From Vibrio chagasii (lineage in GTDB: Bacteria > Pseudomonadota > Gammaproteobacteria > Enterobacterales > Vibrionaceae): a DNA stretch of 64,000 nucleotides. The DNA lies in contig CP090852.1 in the NCBI GenBank assembly GCA_041879415.1, forward strand, positions 930,001-994,000. The letters run 5' to 3'. How positions within the stretch are numbered: position 1 is the stretch's first letter; each line of letters starts with the position of its first letter. A program made the translations under genes and the position numbers. The notes beneath the pieces are model-generated. The model was not told where the DNA came from. It searched no databases and saw nothing but the letters and a program-made list of their open reading frames with translations. Shown here in pieces: positions 7,915 through 17,097 of the stretch.

Positions 7915-9366
7915 TTATGACTTAAATTCACTCACATCGATTTCAAGCAGCTTACCAATACCTTCACCGTATGCTGGGTCAGCCTTGTAACAGTGTCTTA
8001 GGTGACGCAGCTGAATCTCTTTAGGCACGCCGCCTAAGTTACGTGCTGTGTTATCGAACAGGATTGCTTGTTGTTCTGCAGTCATTAAGCGGAACAAATC
8101 ACCCGGTTGTGAGAAGTAATCTTCATCTTCACGGTGGTCCCAATGCGCTGCCGCACCGTCAAGATTCAATGCTGGTTCTGCAAAATCTGGTTGCTCTGCC
8201 CATTGGCCTTCATTGTTTGGCTCATAACCTAGTGTGCTGCCAAAGTTACCATCGACACGCATCGCACCGTCACGGTGGTAGCTGTGGACTGGGCAACGAG
8301 GTGCATTCACTGGAATATGCTGATGGTTCACACCTAAACGGTAGCGCTGCGCATCACCGTAAGCAAACAAGCGACCTTGTAGCATTCTGTCTGGAGAGAA
8401 GCTGATACCCGGAACCACGTTAGCAGGGTTGAATGCTGACTGCTCTACTTCAGCGAAGAAGTTTTCAGGGTTACGGTTAAGCTCTAGCTCACCTACTTCA
8501 ATCAATGGGTAGTCTGCATGTGGCCAGATCTTAGTAAGATCGAATGGGTTGTAAGGTACTTTCGCTGCGTCCGCTTCTGGCATCACTTGAACTTTAAGTG
8601 TCCATTTCGGGAAGTCTTGGTTATCGATGCTTTCTAGCAGGTCACGTTGATGACTTTCACGATCTTCGCCGATCAGCTTCGCTGCTTCAGCATCCGACAA
8701 GTTCTTAATACCTTGCTGAGATTTGAAATGGAATTTAACCCAGAAACGCTCATTGTCACTGTTGATAAAGCTGAACGTGTGGCTACCAAAACCGTGCATG
8801 TGGCGGTAAGTCGCAGGGATACCACGATCACTCATTACGATAGTGATTTGGTGAAGTGCTTCAGGTAGAGAAGTCCAGAAATCCCAGTTGTTCTTCGCGC
8901 TGCGCATGTTGGTGCGTGGGTCGCGTTTCACCGCATGGTTTAGATCTGGGAATTTAAGAGGATCACGTAAGAAGAACACAGGCGTGTTGTTACCCACCAT
9001 GTCCCAGTTACCTTCTTCAGTATAGAATTTCAATGCAAAACCACGGATATCACGCTCTGCGTCAGCCGCGCCACGCTCGCCCGCTACTGTCGTAAAACGT
9101 GCAAACAAGTCGGTTTTCTTGCCAACTTCAGAGAACAGTTTTGCCTTGGTGTACTTGGTAATATCGTGGGTCACGGTAAATGTACCGTAAGCACCTGAGC
9201 CTTTCGCGTGCATGCGACGCTCTGGAATCACTTCACGATCAAAGTGAGCCAATTTCTCTAAAAACCAAACATCTTGTAGAAGCTGTGGGCCACGTTTGCC
9301 CGCCGTTTGAACATTCTGGTTATGAGCAACAGGACAACCCGCAGCTGTAGTTAGTTTTTTACTCAT
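7915..9366 (-). CDS. katA: Monofunctional haem catalase, small-subunit type
   Basis: The 483-residue cytoplasmic enzyme converts hydrogen peroxide to water and oxygen. The active-site block RRMHAKGSGAYG places the essential His at 53, and Asn126 sits in VGNNTPVFF. The haem-ligand Tyr lies in RLFAYGDAQRYRLG (about residue 337). The length is that of small-subunit catalases lacking the C-terminal flavodoxin-like domain. AAGGAAT precedes the ATG by 7 bases. The gene is monocistronic with its own terminator, and 200 bases separate it from glycerate kinase. OxyR control is usual for such genes, but I could not identify a binding site. Confidence 0.96.
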   Translation of the reverse strand: MSKKLTTAAGCPVAHNQNVQTAGKRGPQLLQDVWFLEKLAHFDREVIPERRMHAKGSGAYGTFTVTHDITKYTKAKLFSEVGKKTDLFARFTTVAGERGAADAERDIRGFALKFYTEEGNWDMVGNNTPVFFLRDPLKFPDLNHAVKRDPRTNMRSAKNNWDFWTSLPEALHQITIVMSDRGIPATYRHMHGFGSHTFSFINSDNERFWVKFHFKSQQGIKNLSDAEAAKLIGEDRESHQRDLLESIDNQDFPKWTLKVQVMPEADAAKVPYNPFDLTKIWPHADYPLIEVGELELNRNPENFFAEVEQSAFNPANVVPGISFSPDRMLQGRLFAYGDAQRYRLGVNHQHIPVNAPRCPVHSYHRDGAMRVDGNFGSTLGYEPNNEGQWAEQPDFAEPALNLDGAAAHWDHREDEDYFSQPGDLFRLMTAEQQAILFDNTARNLGGVPKEIQLRHLRHCYKADPAYGEGIGKLLEIDVSEFKS

Positions 9367-9566
9367 GGTCTATTCCTTAAGGTAAAAGATATCGCATCGT
9401 TGCCATATCTTCGATTTAAGTGGATTCAATACTTTAAAAACCACTAAAATAATATGGGTAAAGAATAGACCTGAGTTGCCGGAAAATATAATCGTTTATA
9501 TTTATCGTTGCTATCTATAAAACCTATCGAACGACTGAGTTAACTAAGCACCTGTATAACAATACT

Positions 9567-10736
9567 TTATTTCAGAATCGTCTGACCTAATTTCAGCGTT
9601 GATGCAATATTTCTTGCTGTTCTGGTTAGATTCAATGCGGCTTCTTGCAGCACTTGTTCAAGAGGCTGGGGAGAACGTACGGTTCCGAATAGACTGGCCA
9701 TTTCACCATACAAAGCCTCAACTTGAGTTCCCAACGAGCCTGCAATCCCAATCGTCGGAATACCCTGTAGACTCGCTCGTTTAGCAATGCCATAAGGTGT
9801 TTTTCCTTGCAGAGTTTGATTGTCCATCTGCCCTTCCCCCGTAATCACAAGGTCGGCACCTTTCAATATCTCATCAGCTTGTAATACATCAAGCACCATC
9901 TCAATGCCCGGTTTAATCTGCATGTTGAATAGCAAACTCAGCCCCATCGGTGTGCCACCAGCCGCGCCATAACCGGTACGTTCGTAAACCGACTGTTCAC
10001 CGTTAACACAACCTTGTGACTCAGAAACTTGTGCGAAGTGAGCAAGGGCGTTATCAAGCATCAAAACTTGTTCCGGAGTTGCTCCCTTTTGTGGGCCGAA
10101 GATATGGCTGGCACCATTATCACCGCATAACGGATTATCAACATCACACGCAACAATCAGTTCGATATCCGTGCAGCGCGAATCTATGTCAGCTAAATCA
10201 ATAGAAGCTAACTCCGATAACACGGCACCGCCTCGGCTGAGCTCTTGCCCTGTACTGTCGAGCAACTTACCACCTAACGCTTGAGCAATCCCCGCGCCGC
10301 CATCGTTGGTTGCACTGCCACCTAAGCCAAGAATGATCGTTTGAGCGCCCTGCTTCATCGCTTCTAAAATGAGCTGACCTGTACCGTATGAAGAAGCCAC
10401 CAACGGATTACGCAGCTCTGGCGTTAGTAAATCTAAACCCGATGCCGCCGCTATCTCAATCAGTGCCATTTTTTTCGAGGTTCGTGCGGATGGCTCAAGC
10501 ATCGCCCATTCTGCGTTTACACGTTCACCCAACGGCCCTTCAACCTGCGTTACTCGCTTTTCCCCGGATAAACCTTGCAGCAAAACATCCACCGTGCCCT
10601 CACCGCCATCAGCCAGAGGCAAGGTCACGTAATCCGCGTCGGGGAAGACTTCACGAAAACCTTTTTCAATACACGCCGCCACCGATACCGCCGATAAAGA
10701 TTCTTTAAACGAATCTGGTGCGATAACTATTTTCAT
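9567..10736 (-). CDS. garK: Glycerate 2-kinase (GarK/GlxK family)
   Basis: The 389-residue kinase phosphorylates D-glycerate to 2-phosphoglycerate, feeding sugar-acid and glyoxylate breakdown into glycolysis. The N-terminus MKIVIAPDSFKESL and the blocks PLADGGEGT, LGLGGSATNDGG and ITGEGQMDNQT are diagnostic of glycerate kinase type 1. The ATG at 10736 has GGAG 9 bases upstream; the frame opens six codons earlier without support. It is transcribed away from the diketogulonate operon across a 425-base regulatory region, so it may share control, although glycerate is not an intermediate of that pathway. Confidence 0.92.
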   Translation of the reverse strand: MKIVIAPDSFKESLSAVSVAACIEKGFREVFPDADYVTLPLADGGEGTVDVLLQGLSGEKRVTQVEGPLGERVNAEWAMLEPSARTSKKMALIEIAAASGLDLLTPELRNPLVASSYGTGQLILEAMKQGAQTIILGLGGSATNDGGAGIAQALGGKLLDSTGQELSRGGAVLSELASIDLADIDSRCTDIELIVACDVDNPLCGDNGASHIFGPQKGATPEQVLMLDNALAHFAQVSESQGCVNGEQSVYERTGYGAAGGTPMGLSLLFNMQIKPGIEMVLDVLQADEILKGADLVITGEGQMDNQTLQGKTPYGIAKRASLQGIPTIGIAGSLGTQVEALYGEMASLFGTVRSPQPLEQVLQEAALNLTRTARNIASTLKLGQTILK

Positions 10737-10991
10737 AAAAGCTGACTCCAACACTTAACGAAGATTTACCAAAATAATTCCAAAACAACAAAACCACTAT
10801 ATAGAAGAGAGGCCAACAGTGCGCATTTCCCTCTCTGAATTTGACCGCTCCCTCAGATTTCAACACCACTATTTTATATTCAGTAAAGTTACGGTTTGCT
10901 CAAATTCCATAATTTGACAAGTTTATTCCCGCTAAATTATCGAATTTCATTCGATTTAGTCTTGGAAACCTGATCCTGGGCACGCTTTTTG

Positions 10992-11006
10992 TTCCGCATT
11001 ATGGAA
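10992..11006. promoter_or_regulatory. Putative IclR-type operator, copy 1
   Basis: TTCCGCATTATGGAA has TTCC/GGAA arms of the kind bound by IclR-family regulators. It is repeated exactly at 11125-11139. The IclR gene at 19256 inside the operon is the obvious candidate regulator; the link is inferred. Confidence 0.6.
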
Positions 11007-11124
11007 TTAAAGAATCTTTTTGTTTCATTTTTTAACTCGTTAACAGTTATTAGAGAAAAACTTAATAAGAAAATAAAGCGCCACTTTGCTCACAGTATTA
11101 ATTTGGAATCTCAACAATAATTCA

Positions 11125-11139
11125 TTCCGCATTATGGAA
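11125..11139. promoter_or_regulatory. Putative IclR-type operator, copy 2
   Basis: This is the second exact copy of TTCCGCATTATGGAA, just upstream of the ribosome site (GGAG, 11151-11154) of the first gene of the operon. Confidence 0.6.
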
Positions 11140-11161
11140 TTTACATTATCGGAGAACAGAG

Positions 11162-12163
11162 ATGCCTTTAGTATCCACTGAAAAACTACAACAAGAATAT
11201 GAACGAATCCTACTAGCTCGAGACATGAAACCAGAGATGGCAACCAAGCTTGCCGCAGGTTTTGTTGAGATGGCTAATGAGGGTACTTATTCGCACGGCA
11301 TCAACCGTTTCCCAGTGTTCATTGACCAAGTAGACAAAGGTCAAATCAAGCTTAACGCAGAGCCTGAATGTGTGAACAGCATGGGTGCACTTGAGCAATG
11401 GGATTGTAATTTTGGCCCTGGCGTACTGAACGGTCTTATCTGTGCTGAACGTGCAATGGAACTGGCTCGTGACTACGGTATCGGCATGGTGGGTATGCGT
11501 AACTCAAACCACTGGATGCGTGGCGGTGCGTACGTTCTGAAAATGGCTCGTGAAGGCTTTGCAGGTATCGCATCAACAAACTCTATTGCAGTAATGCCAG
11601 CTTGGGGTGGTAAAGATCACCGCGTTGGTTCTAACCCTCTGATCATGGCGATCGCAGGCGATCCACCAGTCGTGGTTGACTGCTCAATGACACAATTCTC
11701 ATACGGACAACTACAAAACTTCGTACTTGCAGACAAAGAACTTCCTGTTGTGGGTGGCTTCGACAACGAAGGCAACCTAACCAAAGACCCACACGTACTT
11801 TGGGAAAACAAACGTCTACTGCCAATGGGTTTCTGGAAAGGCTCTTCAATGGCAATCGTGCTAGACATGATGCTAACCGCAATCACTGGTGGCAACTCAG
11901 TTCCAGCACTAACAGAAGACATGGGCGGCGAATTCGGCGTTTCACAATTCCTTATCGCGATTGACCTGAGCAAAACAATGGGTGAAGGCCAATACGCACA
12001 AGAGATGAAGCGTATCCGTGACTACGTCTTGGCATCAGAGCCAGCAGAAACAGGTTCAGTAATGATTGCAGGTTCTGAAATTCAGAACTTCATCGACAAG
12101 CACGCAGCGGCTGGCGGTATTGAAATCAACGATGGAATCTGGGACCAAATTACGTCTCTGTAA
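11162..12163 (+). CDS. dlgD: 2,3-diketo-L-gulonate reductase
   Basis: The 333-residue NADH-dependent enzyme of the malate/L-lactate dehydrogenase-like (Ldh_2) family is close to E. coli YiaK/DlgD. It reduces 2,3-diketo-L-gulonate to 3-keto-L-gulonate. Family marks are SHGINRF with the catalytic His at about 45, NSNHWMRGG (about 119-127) and the NAD-contact region NPLIMAIAGDPPVVVDCSMTQ (about 158-178). It is first in a (+) strand operon that encodes the matching TRAP transporter, kinase, decarboxylase and epimerases, which fixes the substrate. GGAG lies 8 bases before the ATG. Two IclR-type palindromes lie upstream. Confidence 0.93.
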   Translation: MPLVSTEKLQQEYERILLARDMKPEMATKLAAGFVEMANEGTYSHGINRFPVFIDQVDKGQIKLNAEPECVNSMGALEQWDCNFGPGVLNGLICAERAMELARDYGIGMVGMRNSNHWMRGGAYVLKMAREGFAGIASTNSIAVMPAWGGKDHRVGSNPLIMAIAGDPPVVVDCSMTQFSYGQLQNFVLADKELPVVGGFDNEGNLTKDPHVLWENKRLLPMGFWKGSSMAIVLDMMLTAITGGNSVPALTEDMGGEFGVSQFLIAIDLSKTMGEGQYAQEMKRIRDYVLASEPAETGSVMIAGSEIQNFIDKHAAAGGIEINDGIWDQITSL

Positions 12164-12187
12164 TTAGCCTGAGGTGGGGAAAGCTTT

Positions 12188-12676
12188 ATGCAAAGTGTAT
12201 TTAAGAGTATTTGGAAAAGTATCGACGTCATCATGGCCGTTATTCTGACTTGTATGATTGTACTGGTCTTCACAAACGTAGTGCTGCGTTACGGCTTTTC
12301 CTCTGGTCTTCGTCCCTCTGTAGAACTATCTCGCCTTGGTCTTGTATGGATTGTGATGCTCGGTGCAGCCGTTGTGCTGCGCCGAGGTGAGCACCTCGCT
12401 GTTGCGGAATTTTCTGAACGACTTTTCCCTAAAGCAGTACCCGTACTAAGACGAATTTGTTGGGTGGTAGTACTGGTTTCAGTCGGCATGCTTTATATCG
12501 GTTCATACCGTCAAATGATGTCTAACTGGTCAGATATTTCTCAACTTACAGGGCTTCCTTCAGCATTATTTTATTTAGCTGGCGTGGTGTCAGGCGTGTT
12601 AATGGGTGTGATTGCGTTTGTTCGAATCTTCAACCCTGACTGGCAACTAGATAGCTTAGAAGAGGAGAAAGAATAA
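12188..12676 (+). CDS. yiaM: TRAP transporter small membrane subunit (DctQ type)
   Basis: The 162-residue integral membrane protein has four hydrophobic segments (about residues 15-37, 52-68, 88-108 and 128-150), as usual for DctQ subunits. It pairs with the large permease that follows and the binding protein YiaO to import 2,3-diketo-L-gulonate with sodium. The sequence WIVMLGAAVVLRRGEHLAV is typical of the family. The stop overlaps the next start by one base (TAATG), indicating coupled translation. A purine-rich ribosome site (GAGGTGGGG) precedes the start. Confidence 0.92.
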   Translation: MQSVFKSIWKSIDVIMAVILTCMIVLVFTNVVLRYGFSSGLRPSVELSRLGLVWIVMLGAAVVLRRGEHLAVAEFSERLFPKAVPVLRRICWVVVLVSVGMLYIGSYRQMMSNWSDISQLTGLPSALFYLAGVVSGVLMGVIAFVRIFNPDWQLDSLEEEKE

Positions 12677-13956
12677 TGACGTTAGCCATTTTCTTATCGG
12701 TATTGATTGTCTCAATCTTACTTGGTCTTCCTGTTGCGTTTGCACTGCTATTGTCTTCAATGGCACTGATGCTGCACATGGATTTCTTTAGTGCGGACAT
12801 TCTTGCGCAGTCTTTAATTAATGGTGTCGACAGCTTTACGCTACTCGCAATCCCATTCTTCCTAATTGCTGGTGAAGTAATGGCGTCGGGCGGCTTGTCA
12901 CAACGTATTGTTCGACTAGCTACTACGTATGTTGGTCACCGCCAAGGTGGCTTGGGTTACGTAGCCATCATGACTTCGGTTCTACTTGCCGGCCTTTCAG
13001 GTTCAGCGGTAGCAGATGCAGCAGCATTGGTAAGTATCCTTTACCCAATGATGAAAGCAGCTAAATACCCAGAAGCACCATCAATGGGTCTGCTCGCTTC
13101 AGGCGGCATCATCGCCCCGGTTATCCCACCTTCAATTCCACTTATCTTAGTCGGTGTTGCCGGCGGTATTTCAATTAAAAACCTTTTCTTAGGCGGTATT
13201 GTTCCTGGCCTATTGATGGGTATGACATTGATGTTTGTGTGGCGCATGACGGTTCGCAAAGAGAACTTAGCAACCTCTGAGCGCGCAACCAAAGCAGAAA
13301 AACGCGCAGCACTTAAAGATGGTATCTGGGCTCTATTCTTGCCTGTCATCATCATTGTGGGTATCCGCTTCGGCATCTTTACCCCAACAGAGGCGGCGGT
13401 TGTCGCAGCAGCGTACGCAATCTTCATCTCAACGTTTGTTTATAAAGAGCTAACGCTAAAGAGCTTCTACCACATTGTACTTAATGCTGGCCGCTCTACA
13501 GCAATGGTTATGTTCTTGGTTGGCTGTGCCATGGTGGCAGCTTGGCTAATTACTGTCGCTCAATTACCACAACAGCTTGCTGAAATGTTAGGTCCACTGG
13601 TCGATAGCCCTCGACTACTAATGGCCGTAATCATGCTGCTTGTTCTGTGTGTTGGCATGGTGATGGATTTAAGCCCGACCATTCTTATTCTGGTTCCGCT
13701 ACTGATGCCTGTTATCAAAATGGCTGGAATCGACCCAACTTACTTTGGCCTGTTGTTCGTTATCAACTGTTCAATTGGTCTGATTACGCCTCCAGTAGGC
13801 ACCGTACTGAACGTAGTGTGTGGTGTAGCTCGAGTGCCAATGTCGACTGCTGTGAAAGGCGTACTACCCTTCATTGCTGCATACATGGCCCTACTCACAC
13901 TGTTTGTCATCTTCCCTAGCATTATCACTGTGCCAATGTCGTATGTCATTGGTTAA
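12676..13956 (+). CDS. yiaN: TRAP transporter large membrane subunit (DctM type)
   Basis: The 426-residue transport channel has about 12 hydrophobic segments. The DctM signatures are present: FTLLAIPFFLIAGEVM, LAGLSGSAVADAAAL and GIIAPVIPPSIP near residues 50-155. It forms the sodium-driven symporter with YiaM and takes substrate from periplasmic YiaO. It is translationally coupled to yiaM by a one-base overlap. Confidence 0.95.
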   Translation: MTLAIFLSVLIVSILLGLPVAFALLLSSMALMLHMDFFSADILAQSLINGVDSFTLLAIPFFLIAGEVMASGGLSQRIVRLATTYVGHRQGGLGYVAIMTSVLLAGLSGSAVADAAALVSILYPMMKAAKYPEAPSMGLLASGGIIAPVIPPSIPLILVGVAGGISIKNLFLGGIVPGLLMGMTLMFVWRMTVRKENLATSERATKAEKRAALKDGIWALFLPVIIIVGIRFGIFTPTEAAVVAAAYAIFISTFVYKELTLKSFYHIVLNAGRSTAMVMFLVGCAMVAAWLITVAQLPQQLAEMLGPLVDSPRLLMAVIMLLVLCVGMVMDLSPTILILVPLLMPVIKMAGIDPTYFGLLFVINCSIGLITPPVGTVLNVVCGVARVPMSTAVKGVLPFIAAYMALLTLFVIFPSIITVPMSYVIG

Positions 13957-13977
13957 TCCTCGACGGAGAAAATAATA

Positions 13978-14952
13978 ATGAAAACCCTACTAAAAATGAC
14001 TCTACTTGCTTCAACCATCGCGATGAGCGCTAACACGTTTGCTGCAACAACTCTTAAGCTTGCACACGCTGCACCAGAGTCTGACCTGCAACAAGACCTA
14101 TCTCTTTTCTTTAAGAAAGAAGTAGAAGCTCGTTCAAATGGCGAAATCAAAGTCAACGTATACCCTCAAGGTCAGCTAGGCAGTGATAAGCAGATGATCG
14201 ACGGTTCTCGTGCTGGCATCGTTGATTTAACGATGGTTGGTTTGAACAACTACAACGGCCTGATGCCTGAATCAGCAGCATTCACTCTGCCGTTCATGTT
14301 CCCAGACCGCCAAACGGCATACAAAGTACTGGACGGTGAACCGGGTAAAGAAGTGCTAACTAAGTTCGAGAAATTCGGTCTGAAAGGTCTTGGTTTCCCT
14401 GAGAACGGTTACCGCAACATGACCAACAACGAAAAACCTATTCGTGTTCCTTCTGATGTTGAAGGTCTGCAAATGCGTGTAAACGGCTCTAAAGCACTGA
14501 ACGATATGTTCAACGAGCTAGGTGCTAACCCACAACAGCTACCAGTTTCTGAGCTATACACAGCACTTGAAACAGGCGTTGTTGATTCACAGGACCACCC
14601 AATTCCAGTAACGCTGTCGTTCAAGTTTGACGAAGTACAAAAGTACCTAAGCCTGACACAGCACGCTTACTCACCATTGGTTCTGACGATGAACCTACGC
14701 AAGTTCAACAAACTAAGTGCTGAAGAACAAAAAATCATCGAAGAAGTATCGGCTGAAGCAGTCGCAATGCAACGTAAGCTAAGCGTTGAGAAAGAAGAGC
14801 AAATGATTTCTCAGCTTGAAGCGAATGGTATGCAAGTTAACCGCGACGTTGATGGCAAAGCCTTCCAAGAAGCGATTCAACCAGTATGGAACGCATACAT
14901 TGAGAAAAACGGTGATGTGATGATCAACAAGATCAAGGTTGCAGCTAAGTAA
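13978..14952 (+). CDS. yiaO: TRAP periplasmic binding protein (DctP type)
   Basis: The 324-residue protein is exported by a Sec signal peptide (MKTLLKMTLLASTIAMSA, cleavage after the ANTFA sequence near residue 22). It belongs to the DctP family, with YPQGQLGSDKQM, a carboxylate-gripping Arg in GLQMRVNGS (about 160-168) and ETGVVDSQDHP. It captures 2,3-diketo-L-gulonate for YiaMN. GGAG lies 10 bases before the ATG. A stem-loop after the stop may stabilise the upstream message and raise binding-protein output. Confidence 0.95.
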   Translation: MKTLLKMTLLASTIAMSANTFAATTLKLAHAAPESDLQQDLSLFFKKEVEARSNGEIKVNVYPQGQLGSDKQMIDGSRAGIVDLTMVGLNNYNGLMPESAAFTLPFMFPDRQTAYKVLDGEPGKEVLTKFEKFGLKGLGFPENGYRNMTNNEKPIRVPSDVEGLQMRVNGSKALNDMFNELGANPQQLPVSELYTALETGVVDSQDHPIPVTLSFKFDEVQKYLSLTQHAYSPLVLTMNLRKFNKLSAEEQKIIEEVSAEAVAMQRKLSVEKEEQMISQLEANGMQVNRDVDGKAFQEAIQPVWNAYIEKNGDVMINKIKVAAK

Positions 14953-14974
14953 ACCTAAAGCACATCAACCGATG

Positions 14975-15007
14975 AAGGCTGTCCAGCCAATCCACTGAGG
15001 CAGCCTT
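14975..15007 (+). terminator. Intercistronic stem-loop after yiaO
   Basis: AAGGCTG (14975-14981) pairs with CAGCCTT (15001-15007) around a 19-base loop. The T tract is weak, so partial termination or mRNA protection is more likely than a full stop, since the operon continues. Confidence 0.5.
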
Positions 15008-15054
15008 AATTTCCATCCTTCTGACTTCTACTTATTGAACATTGGCAAATCACT

Positions 15055-15747
15055 ATGTACCAAGAATTAAAAGAACGCGTTCTCGCAGCTAACTTACAAC
15101 TTCCTAAATACGGCCTTGTGACTTTCACTTGGGGTAACGTCTCTGAAATCGACCGCGAGCGTGGTGTCATTGCGATTAAACCTTCTGGTGTTGAATACGA
15201 TGTAATGGCGGCAGACGATATTGTGGTTGTCGACCTTGAAGGTAATCGTGTTGAAGGGACAATGAACCCATCTAGCGATACCGCAACTCATATTGAACTC
15301 TACAAAGCGTTTCCATCAATTGGCGGCATTGTTCATACGCACTCTCGCAACGCGACGATTTGGGCTCAAGCAGGCCGAGACATTCCAGCACTAGGTACCA
15401 CACATGCCGACTACTTCTACGGCGATGTACCTTGTACCCGACTCCTTACCAAAGCAGAAATTGAATCTGAGTACGAGAAAAACACGGGTCTTGTGATCAT
15501 CGAAGAATTCAACCAACGCGATATTGATCCGCAAGCAATGCCAGGTGCAATCATTGCCGGTCACGCACCGTTTACTTGGGGTAAAGATGGTTCAGATGCT
15601 GTCCACAACGCTGTTGTGATGGAAGAAATCGCAGCAATGGCAACCGCAACCCGCTCAATCAGCCCAGAGGTCGCGATTCAACCAGAACTGCTTGATAAGC
15701 ACTACAACCGTAAACACGGCAAGAACTCATACTACGGACAGAAGTAA
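15055..15747 (+). CDS. sgbE: L-ribulose-5-phosphate 4-epimerase (SgbE/UlaF/AraD family)
   Basis: The 230-residue zinc enzyme converts L-ribulose-5-phosphate to D-xylulose-5-phosphate, the last step of the pathway. Zinc ligands are visible as His94 and His96 (IVHTHSR) and His170 (AGHAPFTWG). Asp75 in NPSSDTATH and the phosphate-binding GNVSE motif are also kept. A close paralogue lies at 27426-28124 in the ascorbate operon. No strong ribosome site is seen. The 102-base gap after yiaO contains a stem-loop. Confidence 0.93.
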   Translation: MYQELKERVLAANLQLPKYGLVTFTWGNVSEIDRERGVIAIKPSGVEYDVMAADDIVVVDLEGNRVEGTMNPSSDTATHIELYKAFPSIGGIVHTHSRNATIWAQAGRDIPALGTTHADYFYGDVPCTRLLTKAEIESEYEKNTGLVIIEEFNQRDIDPQAMPGAIIAGHAPFTWGKDGSDAVHNAVVMEEIAAMATATRSISPEVAIQPELLDKHYNRKHGKNSYYGQK

Positions 15748-15757
15748 GGCCTCGCAC

Positions 15758-16600
15758 ATGCATACGTCATCACCGCTCAAGTCTTGTAAACATAAGCTTC
15801 TAGCTCTCGATCTCGATGGAACAGTGCTCAGCTCTCAGCACACCATCAGCCAAGAGTTAATCGACGCTATCAAGAGCATCGCAAAAAACACACATGTGGT
15901 GATAGTAACAGGCCGTCACCATGTTGCTGCTAAACCTTACTACGAACAGTTGGGGTTATCGACGCCGATCATTTGCTGTAACGGCACTTATATATTTGAT
16001 TACCAAACCAATACCGTTCTTGAAGAGAATGCCATCGACAAACAGATGGCTGCTGAATTTATCACGCTTTCTCAAGCCCATGCTCTCAAGATGGTGATGT
16101 ATGTGCGTGACGCCATGCTCTACTCAAAAAGTCGCCCTATCGAATACATGGAAGCGCTACTTGAATGGTCAGAGACATTTCCACCAGCGAAACGTCCGAA
16201 CATCCAGAAAGTCGACGACTTCCATCATGAAGCCGCTGCATCTGAGTACGTTTGGAAATTTGTCGTCGAGGGAGAAGTCGACCAATTCGCCAAACTTCCA
16301 TTTGTCCAAGACCACTTTAATGGCGAGCGTTCTTGGATCGATCGCGTCGATTTCGCAGCGAAAGGAAACAGTAAAGGCAATGCACTTACTCGTTACATCG
16401 AGCCACTAGGCATCCGCCTTGAAGAGTGTGTCGCTGTTGGTGATAACCACAACGATATCTCGATGCTGCAAGCCGCAGGTCTCGGCGTAGCCATGCACAA
16501 TGCCGACGACACCGTTAAAAACACCGCACACCTTGTCACAGAAAAAAATAACGATGACAAGACAGGGCTCGCAGAGCTTTTAAGCCGCTTATTTAAATAG
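15758..16600 (+). CDS. HAD-IIB (Cof-type) phosphatase, copy in the diketogulonate operon
   Basis: The 280-residue protein is a haloacid dehalogenase phosphatase of subclass IIB, like E. coli YidA/Cof. Motif I is DLDGTVL with both aspartates, motif II is VTGRH, the lysine of motif III is in AAKGNSKG, and motif IV is VGDNHNDISML. The cap between motifs II and III fixes substrate. It starts 10 bases after sgbE and 8 bases precede yiaL, so it is a true operon member. E. coli yia and ula operons have no such gene, but a paralogue sits at 26584-27405 beside ulaD. A sugar-phosphate overflow or repair role is inferred. The ATG at 15758 is preceded by TAAGG. Confidence 0.9.
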   Translation: MHTSSPLKSCKHKLLALDLDGTVLSSQHTISQELIDAIKSIAKNTHVVIVTGRHHVAAKPYYEQLGLSTPIICCNGTYIFDYQTNTVLEENAIDKQMAAEFITLSQAHALKMVMYVRDAMLYSKSRPIEYMEALLEWSETFPPAKRPNIQKVDDFHHEAAASEYVWKFVVEGEVDQFAKLPFVQDHFNGERSWIDRVDFAAKGNSKGNALTRYIEPLGIRLEECVAVGDNHNDISMLQAAGLGVAMHNADDTVKNTAHLVTEKNNDDKTGLAELLSRLFK

Positions 16601-16608
16601 AGAATTTT

Positions 16609-17097
16609 ATGCTAGTCGGAAATACTCAACCCTCTAAATTTACCCGAAGCTACCCAGTCGCTGTTCAAAATGTGCTTGAGCATATCAACAGTCTAGATAC
16701 CGATGCTCTAGCGATTGGCCGCCACACCTTGCCTGGTTTTGATGCAGACCAAGCTTGGTTCGTTGTACTGGAATACAAAAAAGAACCACTCGCATGCTTT
16801 AAGCCAGAAGTACATAAGCACTACTCAGATCTACAAATTGTACTTAAAGGTTCAGAGATCATGGCTTGGTCTAAAGACACTGGTGACCACAAGCTCGTAG
16901 AACCTTACAACGAACAGAGAGATCTGCAGTTTTATGAGTTCGAAGGTGTTGAACTGAACTTTATTCATGCCAAACCGCAGCAGTTCTATCTCTTCACACC
17001 CGATACCGTTCATATCACCAACATTGAAAATGACGACAGCTCGATTGTTAGAAAGTTGGTAGTAAAAATTCACAATGACTTACTGGATGCCAAATAA
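16609..17097 (+). CDS. yiaL: YiaL/YhcH/YjgK family protein (DUF386)
   Basis: The 162-residue cupin-fold protein of the YhcH/YjgK/YiaL family is found in sugar-acid and sialic-acid operons. The conserved metal-binding pattern is present: KPEVHKHYSDLQIVLKG (about residues 64-80, with His and Asp) and a later His in PDTVHITN (about 133-140). It may act on an anomer or lactone of the substrate, but its reaction is not established. Its stop overlaps the lyxK start by one base, implying coupled translation. Confidence 0.88.
   Translation: MLVGNTQPSKFTRSYPVAVQNVLEHINSLDTDALAIGRHTLPGFDADQAWFVVLEYKKEPLACFKPEVHKHYSDLQIVLKGSEIMAWSKDTGDHKLVEPYNEQRDLQFYEFEGVELNFIHAKPQQFYLFTPDTVHITNIENDDSSIVRKLVVKIHNDLLDAK

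Larger units (their letters stand above)
10737..11161. promoter_or_regulatory. Divergent regulatory region garK / dlgD operon
   Basis: This 425-base gap controls both garK (-) and the diketogulonate operon (+). It contains two identical copies of the palindrome TTCCGCATTATGGAA (10992-11006 and 11125-11139, 133 bases apart) and a perfect CAAATT-CCAT-AATTTG inverted repeat (10901-10916) that overlaps a TTCCATAAT half-site. The second palindrome lies 22-36 bases before the dlgD start codon, a good place for repression. No clear -35/-10 pair was identified. Confidence 0.6.
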